DNA of 64,000 nt from Methylosarcina fibrata AML-C10 (GTDB lineage: Bacteria > Pseudomonadota > Gammaproteobacteria > Methylococcales > Methylomonadaceae): positions 2,120,990-2,184,989 of the forward strand of contig NZ_KB889965.1 of assembly GCF_000372865.1 (NCBI RefSeq). The letters are read 5' to 3'. The notes below the pieces were generated by a model. The model was not told the origin of the DNA. It worked only from the letters and a program-made list of their open reading frames with translations, and ran no database searches. The position numbers and the translations under genes are program-made. Below are positions 9,441 to 20,098 of the stretch, piece by piece; position 1 is the first letter of the stretch, and every line of letters begins with the position of its first letter.

Positions 9441-9540
9441 ATTATATGGTTTAGAGAAGCTATTTTTGGCCAAATCCTTAGCCGACTGGAAGCAGTGGCC
9501 GATTTACCGTTGGATATTTTCTTAAAACGTCGAGCCTTAA

Positions 9541-10788
9541 TTATTTGCGGATTTTAACAACCATGAGAACCGCTAATAAGGCAAACAAGCTTGCGCAGAG
9601 AAAAGCCAAACGGTAGCTTCCCTGAATACTGTGGACATAACCCGCCGAGTAGGAAGCTAATGCTGCCCCAATCTGATGGGCACAGCAGATCCAACCGAAT
9701 ACGACACCGACGTTATTTTTGCCGAACAAATCGGCGGTCAGGGCCGAAGTGGCGGGCACCGTGGAGAGCCAGTTCAAACCATAAACCATCGAGAACAAGA
9801 GCATTTGTTCAATAGAGTCCACGAAAAGTAGCCCCATCAGCGACAGACCTCGCAAACCATAATAAATGGTCAACAATCGGCCTTTGTCAAAACGATCGCA
9901 CAGCCAGCCGGATAAAATGGTGCCGAAAATGTCGGTTGCTCCCATCAATCCCAGCGATACCGCCATCGTCATTTCGGTAAAGCCATGCTCGATACCGTGT
10001 GGAATCAGATGGGTCTGGAACAGACCGGACGTCGTGAAGCCGCAAATGCCGAAACTGCCCGCCAACAGCCAAAACCGGGATTGGCGTATCGCTTTACGCA
10101 TCGGATCGGGATCGGCCGGCACCGGTTTGATCTCGCTGCCGGCATGACCGTACGGAGGACACCCTTTCCGGATAGGTTCGTCAGCGAGCCAATAGGCCGA
10201 GAGCGGCAACACCAGCAATCCTAACAGTCCAGCCAATAGCAGAAAAGTCGGCCTCCAACCGAAGTCCATGTTGATCTGCATCAGCAAGGGAGTAAAAACC
10301 AGTTGACCGGATGAGAACGCGGCCCCGAGTACCCCGAGCGCCAGCCCTCGCCGCTCCGTAAACCAGCGGTTGACCAGGGCCGAACCGACAACGATCGACG
10401 TCCCTCCGGACCCGATGCCGGCGATGACTCCCCACAAGAGATACCACTGCCAAAGTTCTCTGATCATCGCACAAGCACCGGCCGCGACGGCCAGCAGCGC
10501 AACACTGACGATACAGACGCGCTTGGGACCATAAAGATCCATCCCGCGCCCCAGCCATGGACCGGAAATTCCGAAAAGCAACAGATTTAACGCCACGGCG
10601 CCGCTGATGGCGTCCCGGCTCCAGCCGAACTCGTGTTCCAGCGCCAGCATCAGAATCCCGGGCAACGACCGGAGTGCGGCGGAAAAAAACAGGCACACAA
10701 AGGTCACCGCCAACACGATCCAGGCATAATGCAACCTCCGTGGTGCGGAGTCCATCCTGTTTATATTCATCTCGAAGTCAGTCCGCAT
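9541..10788 (-). CDS. MFS transporter (monocarboxylate/oxalate-formate antiporter-like)
   Basis: A 415-aa polytopic protein with about 12 hydrophobic segments and a first-half signature GPWLGRGMDLYGPKRV in the 2-3 loop. GVIAGIGSGGTSIVVGSALVNRWF and ERRGLALGVLGAAFSSGQ are typical of the monocarboxylate/OFA branch of the major facilitator superfamily. The substrate is not predictable. Its start overlaps the pxmC stop by about 11 nt, so the two are probably cotranscribed. An MFS gene is not a standard part of described pxm operons as far as I know, so the linkage may reflect the local rearrangement. Confidence 0.8.
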   Translation of the reverse strand: MRTDFEMNINRMDSAPRRLHYAWIVLAVTFVCLFFSAALRSLPGILMLALEHEFGWSRDAISGAVALNLLLFGISGPWLGRGMDLYGPKRVCIVSVALLAVAAGACAMIRELWQWYLLWGVIAGIGSGGTSIVVGSALVNRWFTERRGLALGVLGAAFSSGQLVFTPLLMQINMDFGWRPTFLLLAGLLGLLVLPLSAYWLADEPIRKGCPPYGHAGSEIKPVPADPDPMRKAIRQSRFWLLAGSFGICGFTTSGLFQTHLIPHGIEHGFTEMTMAVSLGLMGATDIFGTILSGWLCDRFDKGRLLTIYYGLRGLSLMGLLFVDSIEQMLLFSMVYGLNWLSTVPATSALTADLFGKNNVGVVFGWICCAHQIGAALASYSAGYVHSIQGSYRLAFLCASLFALLAVLMVVKIRK

Positions 10789-11551
10789 CTTCGATCTTAT
10801 CGAGCAATTCGATCAACCTTGTAACCCCCTGGAGCAAAATCCCGCCCACGCCCAAGGCAAACCAGACCCCGATCACGAAGCCCCAGTGAATCGGCGCGGC
10901 GAAGAATTCTTCGCGAAACCAGAAGGTGTGTCCCCATTCGTTGAAACCGACGCTGACCAGGATCATGAACGGACCGAACACGGCCAGGGTCAACGGCAGC
11001 GAGATGCCTTTGGCGTACAGCGGCAGCCGGGTTCTGGCGTACAACCAAGCGCAGCCACCCAGAATCACGTACAGCGGAAAATTAAAGTAAAACTCGATGA
11101 TGTGGTTGGCCGTGAACGGCGTATCTCGAATCGCGACCTGATGCCAGGAATTGTCCTGTTCGGCAAAATAACTGCCGGCCCAATACACCGCGAACGTATA
11201 AATGCTGATCCACATCGTCAGCGTGAAATAGCGGCGAATCTCTTCCTTCGGCGACAGCTTGTCCAACTGCCGGTCGCGAGTGAACCATAAATAGGCCCAG
11301 AGGCCGGTCATTACCACGGCGATCACCGCGAGCTCAATATAAAACAAGCGCATCCAGTACCGCTCAAACGCCGGTTCGGTCGAATCGAGCCCCGCCGAGA
11401 CCGCAAAAGCGCCCTGATACAGACGCAAGCCGATATACATAACGGTCAGTGCGCCGAAGGTTTTCAGGTATCTCGGCAAATCCTGCAAATACCAGGGCAG
11501 CCGATTGCCGGTGTGCGTGACGGCGGGCATATTTTCTGATGTGGTAGCCAT
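10778..11551 (-). CDS. pxmC: Copper membrane monooxygenase subunit C (PxmC/PmoC family), intact
   Basis: A 257-aa membrane protein of the PmoC/AmoC family, part of the membrane methane/ammonia monooxygenase trimer. Copper-site residues known from the Methylococcus enzyme are all present. The Asp-His-His set lies in EQDNSWHQVAIRDTPFTANH (Asp156, His160, His173 equivalents). The Asn-His-His set lies in NEWGHTFWFREEFFAAPIHW (Asn227, His231, His245 equivalents). The gene begins 20 bp after the stop of the subunit B fragment. B followed by C matches the pxmABC order, hence the symbol. With subunit A absent and B truncated, it probably cannot form a normal complex from this locus. Confidence 0.88.
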   Translation of the reverse strand: MATTSENMPAVTHTGNRLPWYLQDLPRYLKTFGALTVMYIGLRLYQGAFAVSAGLDSTEPAFERYWMRLFYIELAVIAVVMTGLWAYLWFTRDRQLDKLSPKEEIRRYFTLTMWISIYTFAVYWAGSYFAEQDNSWHQVAIRDTPFTANHIIEFYFNFPLYVILGGCAWLYARTRLPLYAKGISLPLTLAVFGPFMILVSVGFNEWGHTFWFREEFFAAPIHWGFVIGVWFALGVGGILLQGVTRLIELLDKIEDAD

Positions 11552-11571
11552 AAGGGTTCTCCTCTTGATGA

Positions 11572-12586
11572 TTAAAACTTCGGTATCACGGCGGCGGACA
11601 CGCTCGAAATAAAGCGCTCGCCGCCTTCGCTAGCGTAAAGAAACAAGAGGCCGCCGACACGGCTGTCCGCATCGTTGATCAGACCATCCAGTTTTTCGGT
11701 CTCCCATAAGGCGTCTTGCGCCGTCACGGTGACGGTTCGCGCTTCGCCGGGGCGTATCGGCGTATTGTCATCCAACTTTAGAACCGCATCGATTGACGAA
11801 GACCGTGAAGAGACGGCCGGCAGTTCGGTATTGGTAAAGCCGGCGTTCGCGGTATTGAATTCACCGAGCTGGACCGGCTTGTCGCTGCGGTTATCGATTC
11901 GGACGGTAAAGATCATCGCCCGCTTCGCGACGACGTATTCGGCCTTGACCGCTTCGGCATCGACCTGGCCCGCATTGACCAGGGCAGGCAGCGGCAATAT
12001 CCGGTCCAAAGAGGCCTGCAACGGAATCGCGTTTGGATAGCGATGGATCGTGACCGCATTGATGGCCAGCACGGCCACGGGCACTGCCACCAGCACGGCC
12101 TTGGCGATCAGGCGATCGGTCGACGTGACCAGCTCCTCTTCCATACCGGCCTGCAGCATCCGGTAGCGCGAAATGAACAGCGGCCGGCGCACCCACCAGA
12201 GCAGCCAGCCCGTCGCCAGTACGCCCCAAAACAGGTGCCACCCGATGCCATTGAAGAGACCGACGCTTTCCATGTCGACGATGTCGCCGTTCAGCGTTCT
12301 GACGTCGTTGCTGAAATCGCCGGCCGTTCCGGAAATATCAAGCCAGGCGCCCGGCCCCATCACCTGACCCGCATCCTTCAGGTTGAAGAACGGATGAATG
12401 TGATAGCGTCCCGGCAAACGGCCTTTCAGCACGATTTTGAATTCATAATCGCCGCCCGGCTGTAGCGTGACCGAGTTGACCCACGGCTTGCCGTTCAGCC
12501 AACGCTCGGTACGGATAAGCACCGGTCCCGGTGTCGACACATTCAGAAAGGTCGCTTCCGGCTTCGGCACGCTGACCGGCCAGTAC
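11572..12586 (-). pseudogene. pxmB: Copper membrane monooxygenase subunit B, 5'-truncated (pxmB remnant)
   Basis: Homology to PmoB starts at about base 12579, at KPEATFLNVSTPGPVLIRTE, and runs to the normal C-terminus (SRVGGLLFLYASEGG, ending AVIPKF). About 80 residues are missing, judging from memory of the Methylococcus protein. The lost part includes the signal peptide and the N-terminal copper-binding His33. The HIH motif equivalent to His137/His139 survives, in GRYHIHPFFNLKDAG. Two membrane helices and the second cupredoxin domain are retained. The apparent upstream reading frame comes from a REP element, so there is no native start. Without its signal peptide the product could not be exported correctly. 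No pxmA was found upstream. Confidence 0.87.
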
Positions 12587-12666
12587 CGTAGGCTGGGTTG
12601 AGGTACGAAACCCAGCTTTCCCTTTGGCAAGGCTGGGTTTTCACTATCGCTCCAACCCAGCCTACG
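12587..12666. repeat. REP/BIME element, copy 2, at the pxmB truncation point
   Basis: An 80-bp element with perfect terminal inverted repeats CGTAGGCTGGGTTG and CAACCCAGCCTACG and inner inverted copies of GCTGGGTT. It lies exactly where the pxmB homology stops, and one end reads into the broken gene. Confidence 0.85.
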
Positions 12667-12702
12667 CAGGGATATTTCCAGCCTAACGCTGTTCCGGGCA
12701 GG

Positions 12703-13233
12703 CTATTCCCAATCACAATCCTCGATTTCCGGCGATGCCGCCCAATTTTCGGGATATACACCTCGCTTTACCCAGCGATGAAAAGATGAATACGGCCAAT
12801 CTTTGACCTTCTGTACCAGTCCGTGTTTGACCGGGTTGTAATGAATGTAATCCAAATGATTGCGATAATCCTGGTCGTCTCGAATCCAATGCTCCCAATA
12901 ACGGCGCTGTCAGATGCCTCTTTCTTGTTTCCGAAGGCGGCTTGGCGAGATGATCTCAGCGTTTGGGATCGATCGAGAGAAATGCGATTTGATCAACCGC
13001 CAGCGTGCGGAATAATCATGATTATTTGGAGGCATTTGCCAGATGCAATGGAGGTGTTCCGGTAAAATCACGATGGCGTCGATCCTGAACGGATGGTCGC
13101 TGCGAACCTGCCGGAAGGCGGCGCGCAAATTGTCGACATAGCGGATCAGAAGATCGCTGTCTCGGCGTTCGGCAAGGTTGACGGTAAAGAAATAGCAGCC
13201 ACCGGAGGTACGTAGACGTTTGTAGGTTCGCAT
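12703..13233 (-). pseudogene. REP-associated tyrosine transposase (RAYT) with an in-frame stop
   Basis: The frame encodes a 176-residue TnpA_REP/RAYT-family protein apart from one TGA at 12910-12912. The first part (107 aa) has GCYFFTVNLAERR and the metal-binding motif PEHLHCIW. After the stop, the same frame continues QRRYWEHWIRDDQDYRNHLD, then YIHYNPVKHGLV with the catalytic tyrosine region, and ends at TAG. Family members usually have RGIWQRRYWEH here, so TGG to TGA is the simplest cause. These enzymes act on single-stranded REP DNA, and here the gene is flanked on both sides by REP elements. It is a probable recent pseudogene unless the stop is suppressed. Confidence 0.85.
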
Positions 13234-13257
13234 TTGACAAGCATAGTAAAGCTTTGT

Positions 13258-13300
13258 GAGGTTTGGCGGTGCCGGGTTTCGAGCCTCAACCCAGCCTACA
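13258..13300. repeat. REP element, partial copy 3
   Basis: GCCGGGTTTCGAGCCTCAACCCAGCC matches the right half of the two other copies (9368-9440 and 12587-12666). It stands directly upstream of the RAYT gene, completing the usual REP-RAYT-REP arrangement. Confidence 0.7.
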
Positions 13301-13406
13301 TGTTGATCGGATGATAATAATTTTAAAAATCAGCTATGCACAAGAATAGGCAGCCGACAACAAACATTGCGACAATGCGGTTTTTATCCTGCCGGAAATA
13401 TTTTTT

Positions 13407-14330
13407 ATGACCTCGCTGAGAAATTTCGATCTGAATATTCTGGTGGCCTTCGACGTGCTGATGGAGGAGCTGAACGTGACCCGCGCCGCGGAACGGATGT
13501 TCGTGACCCAATCGGCAATGAGCCACCAGCTGCACCGGTTGCGCCAGCAACTGGACGATCCCTTGCTGATCAAAACGCCGAGCGGCATGAAACCGACGCC
13601 GAGGGCATTGGTTTTGATCGGCCCCGTTAAAGACGTCTTGAAAGACGTAGAGCATTTGATTCGGCCGCCGGCGGCATTCGACCCGCTGGCCAGCCAGCGC
13701 CGCTTCGTGCTGGCCGCGACCGATTACATGGAGATCCTGACGTTGCCCGCACTATGCGAACGGATCAGCCGAATTGCCCCCGGCATCGATATTCATGTCA
13801 AACGCACCGAAGCCTCGTTTCCGGACGGCGCGCTCGAAAACTGCAGCCTGGACGTGGTGCTCGGTTTTGAATCGGTATTGAACCCGCCCTCTCATCTCAA
13901 TCGGCAGACCTTGTTCAGCGACCGCATGGCCTGTCTGGCCCGAAAGAAGCATCCGATGTTGAAAAACGGTTTGTCGCTGACCGATTATGTCGCGTTGCCG
14001 CATATGCTGATTTCCAGGACCGGAAGTCCCATCGGCCTGATCGATCAGAAATTGCAGGAAATGGGCATCGAGCGGCGTATTCAATTGATCGTGCCGCATT
14101 TTCTGTCCGCGCCGCTGATCGTTGCGCAGACCGACATGATGCTGTCGCTGCCGCAGCGGATCGCGGAGCAATTCAGCCGCTTCGCGGCGCTCGACGTTTT
14201 TCCGGTCCCGGTCGACCTGCCGGACTATGAATTGGCGATGATCTGGCATCCTTTGCGCGACAAGGATCCGGCGCTGGTCTGGCTGCGCGGGCAACTCGCC
14301 GACGTCGGCCGGACCTTTGCCGCCTTATGA
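13407..14330 (+). CDS. LysR-family transcriptional regulator
   Basis: A 307-aa protein with an N-terminal LysR helix-turn-helix (LRNFDLNILVAFDVLMEELNV, then RAAERMFVTQSAMSHQLHRL) and a C-terminal substrate-binding domain (NodD/PgtB-like subgroup by the DLNILVAFD start). It lies divergently to the RAYT/pxm block and next to the Yellow/MRJP gene, which is convergent with it. LysR genes beside a Yellow-type gene suggest local control, but no operator was recognised. The start ATG at 13407 gives a normal N-terminus. The regulated genes are not known. Confidence 0.9.
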   Translation: MTSLRNFDLNILVAFDVLMEELNVTRAAERMFVTQSAMSHQLHRLRQQLDDPLLIKTPSGMKPTPRALVLIGPVKDVLKDVEHLIRPPAAFDPLASQRRFVLAATDYMEILTLPALCERISRIAPGIDIHVKRTEASFPDGALENCSLDVVLGFESVLNPPSHLNRQTLFSDRMACLARKKHPMLKNGLSLTDYVALPHMLISRTGSPIGLIDQKLQEMGIERRIQLIVPHFLSAPLIVAQTDMMLSLPQRIAEQFSRFAALDVFPVPVDLPDYELAMIWHPLRDKDPALVWLRGQLADVGRTFAAL

Positions 14331-14428
14331 ATTGCTTAGATTCCGCGCTTAGCGTCCCGGCAGACCGGGCGCTAACGGTTTGACTTTCAGCAGATAATAC
14401 GGCGGCTTCGATGCCGATTCACCGCCGT

Positions 14429-15442
14429 TCAGCACAGCCGGTTGACCACCGCATACAAGCGGCCTTCCGGCCCGAAGCTGAAGGAATCGACCCAGGACAA
14501 GCGCGGACACTGCGCGAGCCGCCGGTAAGTTCGATCGGCCAAAATCACGCCGATCGCGTTTTCGGCCAGTTCGCCGAGATAAATATTGTTCCGCTCGTCT
14601 ATCGTGATCCCGTCCGAGATGGGTTTATCGCTGTAGCGTTCCACCCGGCTTGCCAGCGTCTTTGCATCGAGATTTTCATCGGCTAGATCGGCCGCTTTGA
14701 TCCGGTACAGGCTGTGCCCGTGCATCGGACCGTAATAGACCCATTCGTTGTTCAGGTCTTCCGTGATCGGATTGACGCCGATATGCGGCCTGACCAAACG
14801 GCCCGACGCTTCCCTGACCTGAATAGGTTTTCCGTCGATGATCAGATCGACGTTTTCCGGAAGCACGCTGGAATGGCCTTGCAGCACCCGCCGCGCGGCA
14901 CCGGTCGCAAGATCGATCACGATCAGCGCCGCGTCGCTGCCGCCGGCCGGATCGCTGATGAAGATACGCTGATGACGCAGATCGACCGCAAAATCATTCA
15001 CGAAAGCGTGTTCTCCCGTTACCGGAGGAGGTAAGTAAATGACGCGGTGCAATTGATCGGTGCGGACATTCCAACCGACCAATTTCGGGGTGGACTTACC
15101 GCGCATGCCGTTATCGAGCATCCAGACGACGCCGTTTTTGTCCGAACGGATACCCAGAACCGAATCGAGCTTCAATGCCGATCGCGAGGCAAAAGCACTG
15201 GATGCCGGCGAAGGAAACGGCGTCAGCGCATGATTCGACTGCATTTCGACCACCGAGAACTCGGGCGCGTAAAACTGATGCAGACTCATGATGACGTGTC
15301 CTTCCTGAGTGACAGTGACGTTGCCCGGCCCCCGGTCCAGGCTGGCCAAGATCTCGAAATTCGAATTGCCCTCGGCACCTGCCCGCCAGGTTACTCCTAA
15401 AAGCAGGATAGCGCTAAATTTGATTAAACGATTCATTTTCAT
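14429..15442 (-). CDS. Yellow/MRJP (SMP-30-like) family exported protein, frameshifted near its 3' end
   Basis: A signal peptide (MKMNRLIKFSAILLLGVTWRAGA) precedes a six-bladed propeller of the major royal jelly/Yellow family: VWMLDNGMRGKSTPKLVGW, AFVNDFAVDLRHQRIFISD and RPHIGVNPITEDLNNEWVYYGP. The present frame stops after RLYAVVNRLC (337 aa). In the -1 frame the sequence continues for about 26 codons through SKPPYYLLKVKPLAPG to TAA at 14349-14351. That is the expected family C-terminus, so a small indel near 14430 is likely. The function in bacteria is unknown; it is a periplasmic or secreted binding or enzyme scaffold by inference. Confidence 0.8.
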   Translation of the reverse strand: MKMNRLIKFSAILLLGVTWRAGAEGNSNFEILASLDRGPGNVTVTQEGHVIMSLHQFYAPEFSVVEMQSNHALTPFPSPASSAFASRSALKLDSVLGIRSDKNGVVWMLDNGMRGKSTPKLVGWNVRTDQLHRVIYLPPPVTGEHAFVNDFAVDLRHQRIFISDPAGGSDAALIVIDLATGAARRVLQGHSSVLPENVDLIIDGKPIQVREASGRLVRPHIGVNPITEDLNNEWVYYGPMHGHSLYRIKAADLADENLDAKTLASRVERYSDKPISDGITIDERNNIYLGELAENAIGVILADRTYRRLAQCPRLSWVDSFSFGPEGRLYAVVNRLC

Positions 15443-15784
15443 ACCCCGTTATTGGTTGCGTTCCAATACACCATACTAAAGCGCAACCCGGGCGTTAAAT
15501 GATGTTTTCTCATACTGTCATTGATAAAATTTATGAATCTCGGATGTCCGTTGAGGGCTGTTGAAAGAGGAGAAAAAACGATGATTTTATTAATGGCCGC
15601 TTGGTAACATAGGGCCGGCTTTTTTGCTAAAACCGCTTGGATATCTTTACAATGTTTTGATTAGCCGAACCGAGACAATCAGCTTTGTTGTTCGTTATAT
15701 CAGTTCAAATTTAACCCTACTTCGGAACCCCGGATCGAGTTCGGATTTTTATACCTTATCCCTTTTCCTTTTACAGAATTCATT
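15443..15784. other. Intergenic region, no gene seen
   Basis: About 340 bp between the Yellow-family gene and the kinase fusion. No convincing reading frame, tRNA or terminator was recognised; it presumably carries divergent promoters. Confidence 0.5.
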
Positions 15785-17398
15785 ATGGATAACGCATTGC
15801 CAACTTCTTCAGCCTCCGACCGGGATGACAGCCACCGGTTGATCAAAAATTTATGTGAAGGAGGGAAATACCCCCACCCGATCTCTGAAATCCGTCTCGT
15901 TGAAACCCATATTTCGTGGGTGCTGCTGACGGGCGACTTCGCTTACAAGATTAAAAAGCCGGTCGATTTCGGCTTTCTCGATTTCTCGACACTGGAGAAA
16001 CGGCATTTTTTTTGCCGTGAAGAATTAAGACTGAACCGGCGGTTTACCGAAGATCTTTATCTCGATGTCGTGCCGATCACCGGCACGCCGGAACATCCTG
16101 AAATGGGCGGTGACGGTCCGGCGATCGAATACGCGGTGAAAATAAGGCAGTTTCCTTCGGGATTCATTCTGGCCGAGCTGGCGAAAACAGGCCAATTGAC
16201 GGAACAAGAGATCGACGGAATGGCCGATAGGATTGCCGATTTTCACGCACACGTTGCCAGAGCAGACCCGGATTCGCCTTACGGCGACAGCGAGAATATA
16301 AAAAAATGGTTCGACGAAAATTTCGATCACCTCAACCCTCGCCTCACCGAAGAACCGCAGTTGGCCCAGCTTAAGGCAATCCAGGATTGGGGATTACAGC
16401 AGTGGCAGGCTTTGACCGGACTGATGCGGCAGCGCAAGCTTGAAGGCTATGTGCGCGAATGCCACGGCGATCTGCATCTGGGCAATATGACGTTACTGAA
16501 CGGCAAGATCGTTTTATTCGATTGCATCGAATTCAATCCGATGCTGCGCTGGATCGACGTCGTCAGCGAAATCGCTTTCTTGCTCGTCGACCTGTCGCAC
16601 GCAGACTGCAATACGCTCGCTTACCGCTTTCTTAATCGCTATCTGCACGCGACCGGCGATTACCGGGGACTGCGGCTGTTGCGTTATTACCTGGTGTATC
16701 GGGCGCTGGTGCGCGCCAAAGTGGCGCTGCTCAGACAGGAACAGAAGAATCGGACCGACGGCCACTGGAAGCCGTCTCCGGAATACGAAGAATATATGGG
16801 GCTGGCCGAGCATTTTACCGAAACGCTCTCGCCCCTGCTGATCCTGACCCATGGCTACTCGGGATCCGGCAAATCGACGATCGCAGGCCGGCTCGCCGAA
16901 AAAATCGGCGCAATATGGCTTCGTTCCGATATCGAGCGCAAACGGCTGTACGGTTATGCGGCCACGCAATCTTCCGGCAGCGGGCTCGATACCGGGCTCT
17001 ATACGGCGCAGGCCGGGCAAGCGACTTATCGGAAACTGGCCGAACTCGCGGGCGAAGTGATCGCAGCCGGCTTTCCGGTGATTATCGATGCCGCCTTTCT
17101 CAAATCGGAGCAGCGGCGGTTATTTAGAAAACTCGCCGCAGACTCCGGCGCACGATTCATTATCGTTGACGTTCGGGCTTCGAAAGAAACTCTGCACCAA
17201 CGCATCGCGCATCGCCGGCAACAAGAAAACGATCCGTCCGAAGCCACGCTTGCCGTACTGGAACGGCAATTGCAAACGGCCGAGCGGCTGACGGATGAAG
17301 AAGCGGACAGGATTATCGCCATCGACAGCGAACGCGACGAGGCATTGGCAACGCTATTGGCCGAGCTGGCGGAATTTCATCGGTTTACAGCGAGTTAG
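15785..17398 (+). CDS. Aminoglycoside phosphotransferase-like / P-loop kinase fusion protein
   Basis: A 537-aa two-domain protein. The N-terminal half (about 1-340) is APH-kinase-like with the catalytic loop ECHGDLHLGNMTLLNGKIVLFDCIEF, containing the Brenner HGD motif and metal-binding Asp. The C-terminal half (about 345-530) is an AAA_33/zeta-toxin-like nucleotide kinase with Walker A GYSGSGKST. This fusion is widespread in proteobacteria; its substrate is unknown and it should not be read as a proven resistance gene. It is monocistronic, followed by a strong terminator. Confidence 0.85.
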   Translation: MDNALPTSSASDRDDSHRLIKNLCEGGKYPHPISEIRLVETHISWVLLTGDFAYKIKKPVDFGFLDFSTLEKRHFFCREELRLNRRFTEDLYLDVVPITGTPEHPEMGGDGPAIEYAVKIRQFPSGFILAELAKTGQLTEQEIDGMADRIADFHAHVARADPDSPYGDSENIKKWFDENFDHLNPRLTEEPQLAQLKAIQDWGLQQWQALTGLMRQRKLEGYVRECHGDLHLGNMTLLNGKIVLFDCIEFNPMLRWIDVVSEIAFLLVDLSHADCNTLAYRFLNRYLHATGDYRGLRLLRYYLVYRALVRAKVALLRQEQKNRTDGHWKPSPEYEEYMGLAEHFTETLSPLLILTHGYSGSGKSTIAGRLAEKIGAIWLRSDIERKRLYGYAATQSSGSGLDTGLYTAQAGQATYRKLAELAGEVIAAGFPVIIDAAFLKSEQRRLFRKLAADSGARFIIVDVRASKETLHQRIAHRRQQENDPSEATLAVLERQLQTAERLTDEEADRIIAIDSERDEALATLLAELAEFHRFTAS

Positions 17399-17459
17399 CC
17401 GACGTGATCGGCAGTTCATTACTGCAATTTAGATTATGGCTAGAACTCATTTTCCTGCC

Positions 17460-17496
17460 AAAGACCTGCCAGGTTTTAAAAATCTGGCAGGTCTTT
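17460..17496 (+). terminator. Terminator-like hairpin after the kinase fusion gene
   Basis: AAAGACCTGCCAG, an 11-nt loop, then CTGGCAGGTCTTT: a 13-bp perfect stem ending in T residues. It lies between the convergent kinase gene and ettA and could act on both strands. Confidence 0.75.
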
Positions 17497-17600
17497 GTTA
17501 GCATGGCCACAACGACAGATTACGGCAGCCGACAAAGCTAAAGCGGCATTAAGACAGTGTGCCCGGTAATGCCGAAAAGCCGAGGGGTATTGTCGACGCC

Positions 17601-19268
<1,668 letters not shown>

Positions 19269-19438
19269 TTTGAAATAATAAATAAATGAATAAACGCGGG
19301 ACCGCTCTTATCCGGGCGGCTTTGATTGGTTGCGTCCGCCGATTGGATGATCATCGGCGGGCATGCTCTAAAAATCTTCTTTACTGCTCTTTCCGTTCAC
19401 GACCAGTCTACCCATCCCGCCGCTGCGAGCAAGGCCGG

Positions 19439-19744
19439 CTAGATCTTCAATCGTTCGACCACCCGTCCGTGTTGCAGATGCTCGTGAATGATCTCGTCAA
19501 CGTCTTCTTTATTTTTATAGGTATACCATACGCCTTCCGGATAGACTACCAGGACCGGCCCTTTATTGCAGCGGTCCATGCAGCCTGCGTTGTTGACCCG
19601 GCATTTTCTGGGACCCGTCAATTTTAATTGTTTGACTTGCTCCTTGGCATAATCGCGTAAAGCCTGAGCGTCGTGATTGGCGCAACAAGCTCCCTCCTCG
19701 CGATGATGAGTACAAAAGAACACGTGGTATCGGTAATAGCTCAT
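19439..19744 (-). CDS. Thioredoxin-like [2Fe-2S] ferredoxin domain protein
   Basis: A 101-aa protein with the thioredoxin-like ferredoxin fold: FFCTHHREEGACCANHDA near the N-terminus and KCRVNNAGCMDRCNKGPVLV in the middle supply the cluster cysteines. PEGVWYTYKNKEDVDEIIHEHL is the conserved C-terminal part. Members carry electrons or act in metal-cofactor handling; the partner here is unknown. It is a single gene with no operon partner visible. Confidence 0.88.
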   Translation of the reverse strand: MSYYRYHVFFCTHHREEGACCANHDAQALRDYAKEQVKQLKLTGPRKCRVNNAGCMDRCNKGPVLVVYPEGVWYTYKNKEDVDEIIHEHLQHGRVVERLKI

Positions 19745-20098
19745 AAAAAACAGACCTGAAAAAATTCTGCGAAATTATAAACCATAGGACCTCAAATTTA
19801 TCAGAATGTACTCAAGGAGGCTCTGAATAATTTCCCTGACTCTGGAACCGCTCCATTCAGAGTTTCCGCAAGAAAAACGGCAGCCCGACTGATGGCATTT
19901 ACTCAGGAGAAAACGGCAAGTCCGGCTTTGTTATGGGTTCTCCCTTTCTTCCTTTTGGCCGTATCCAGCTTGGAACGGCATAGAAGTTTCATCGTTTTTC
20001 ACTGCCGTTCCGTCGTGCCAGTCGGAACGGCAGCTTATTCGGAATGAACGTTCTTCGAGAAAGGACCGTTACATAACGGACTCTCGGCTAATCAAAAA
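19745..20098. other. Intergenic region with an 11-bp inverted repeat
   Basis: No gene is recognised. CTGCCGTTCCG at 20002-20012 and CGGAACGGCAG at 20023-20033 form a stable stem with a 10-nt loop. Related fragments (GGAACGGCA at 19971-19979, AACGGCAG nearby) suggest a small local repeat family. Confidence 0.5.

Noticed and set aside
15785-17398. Antibiotic-resistance gene (aminoglycoside phosphotransferase)
   Set aside because: The fusion with a P-loop kinase domain is a widespread housekeeping-type architecture of unknown substrate; resistance is not supported.
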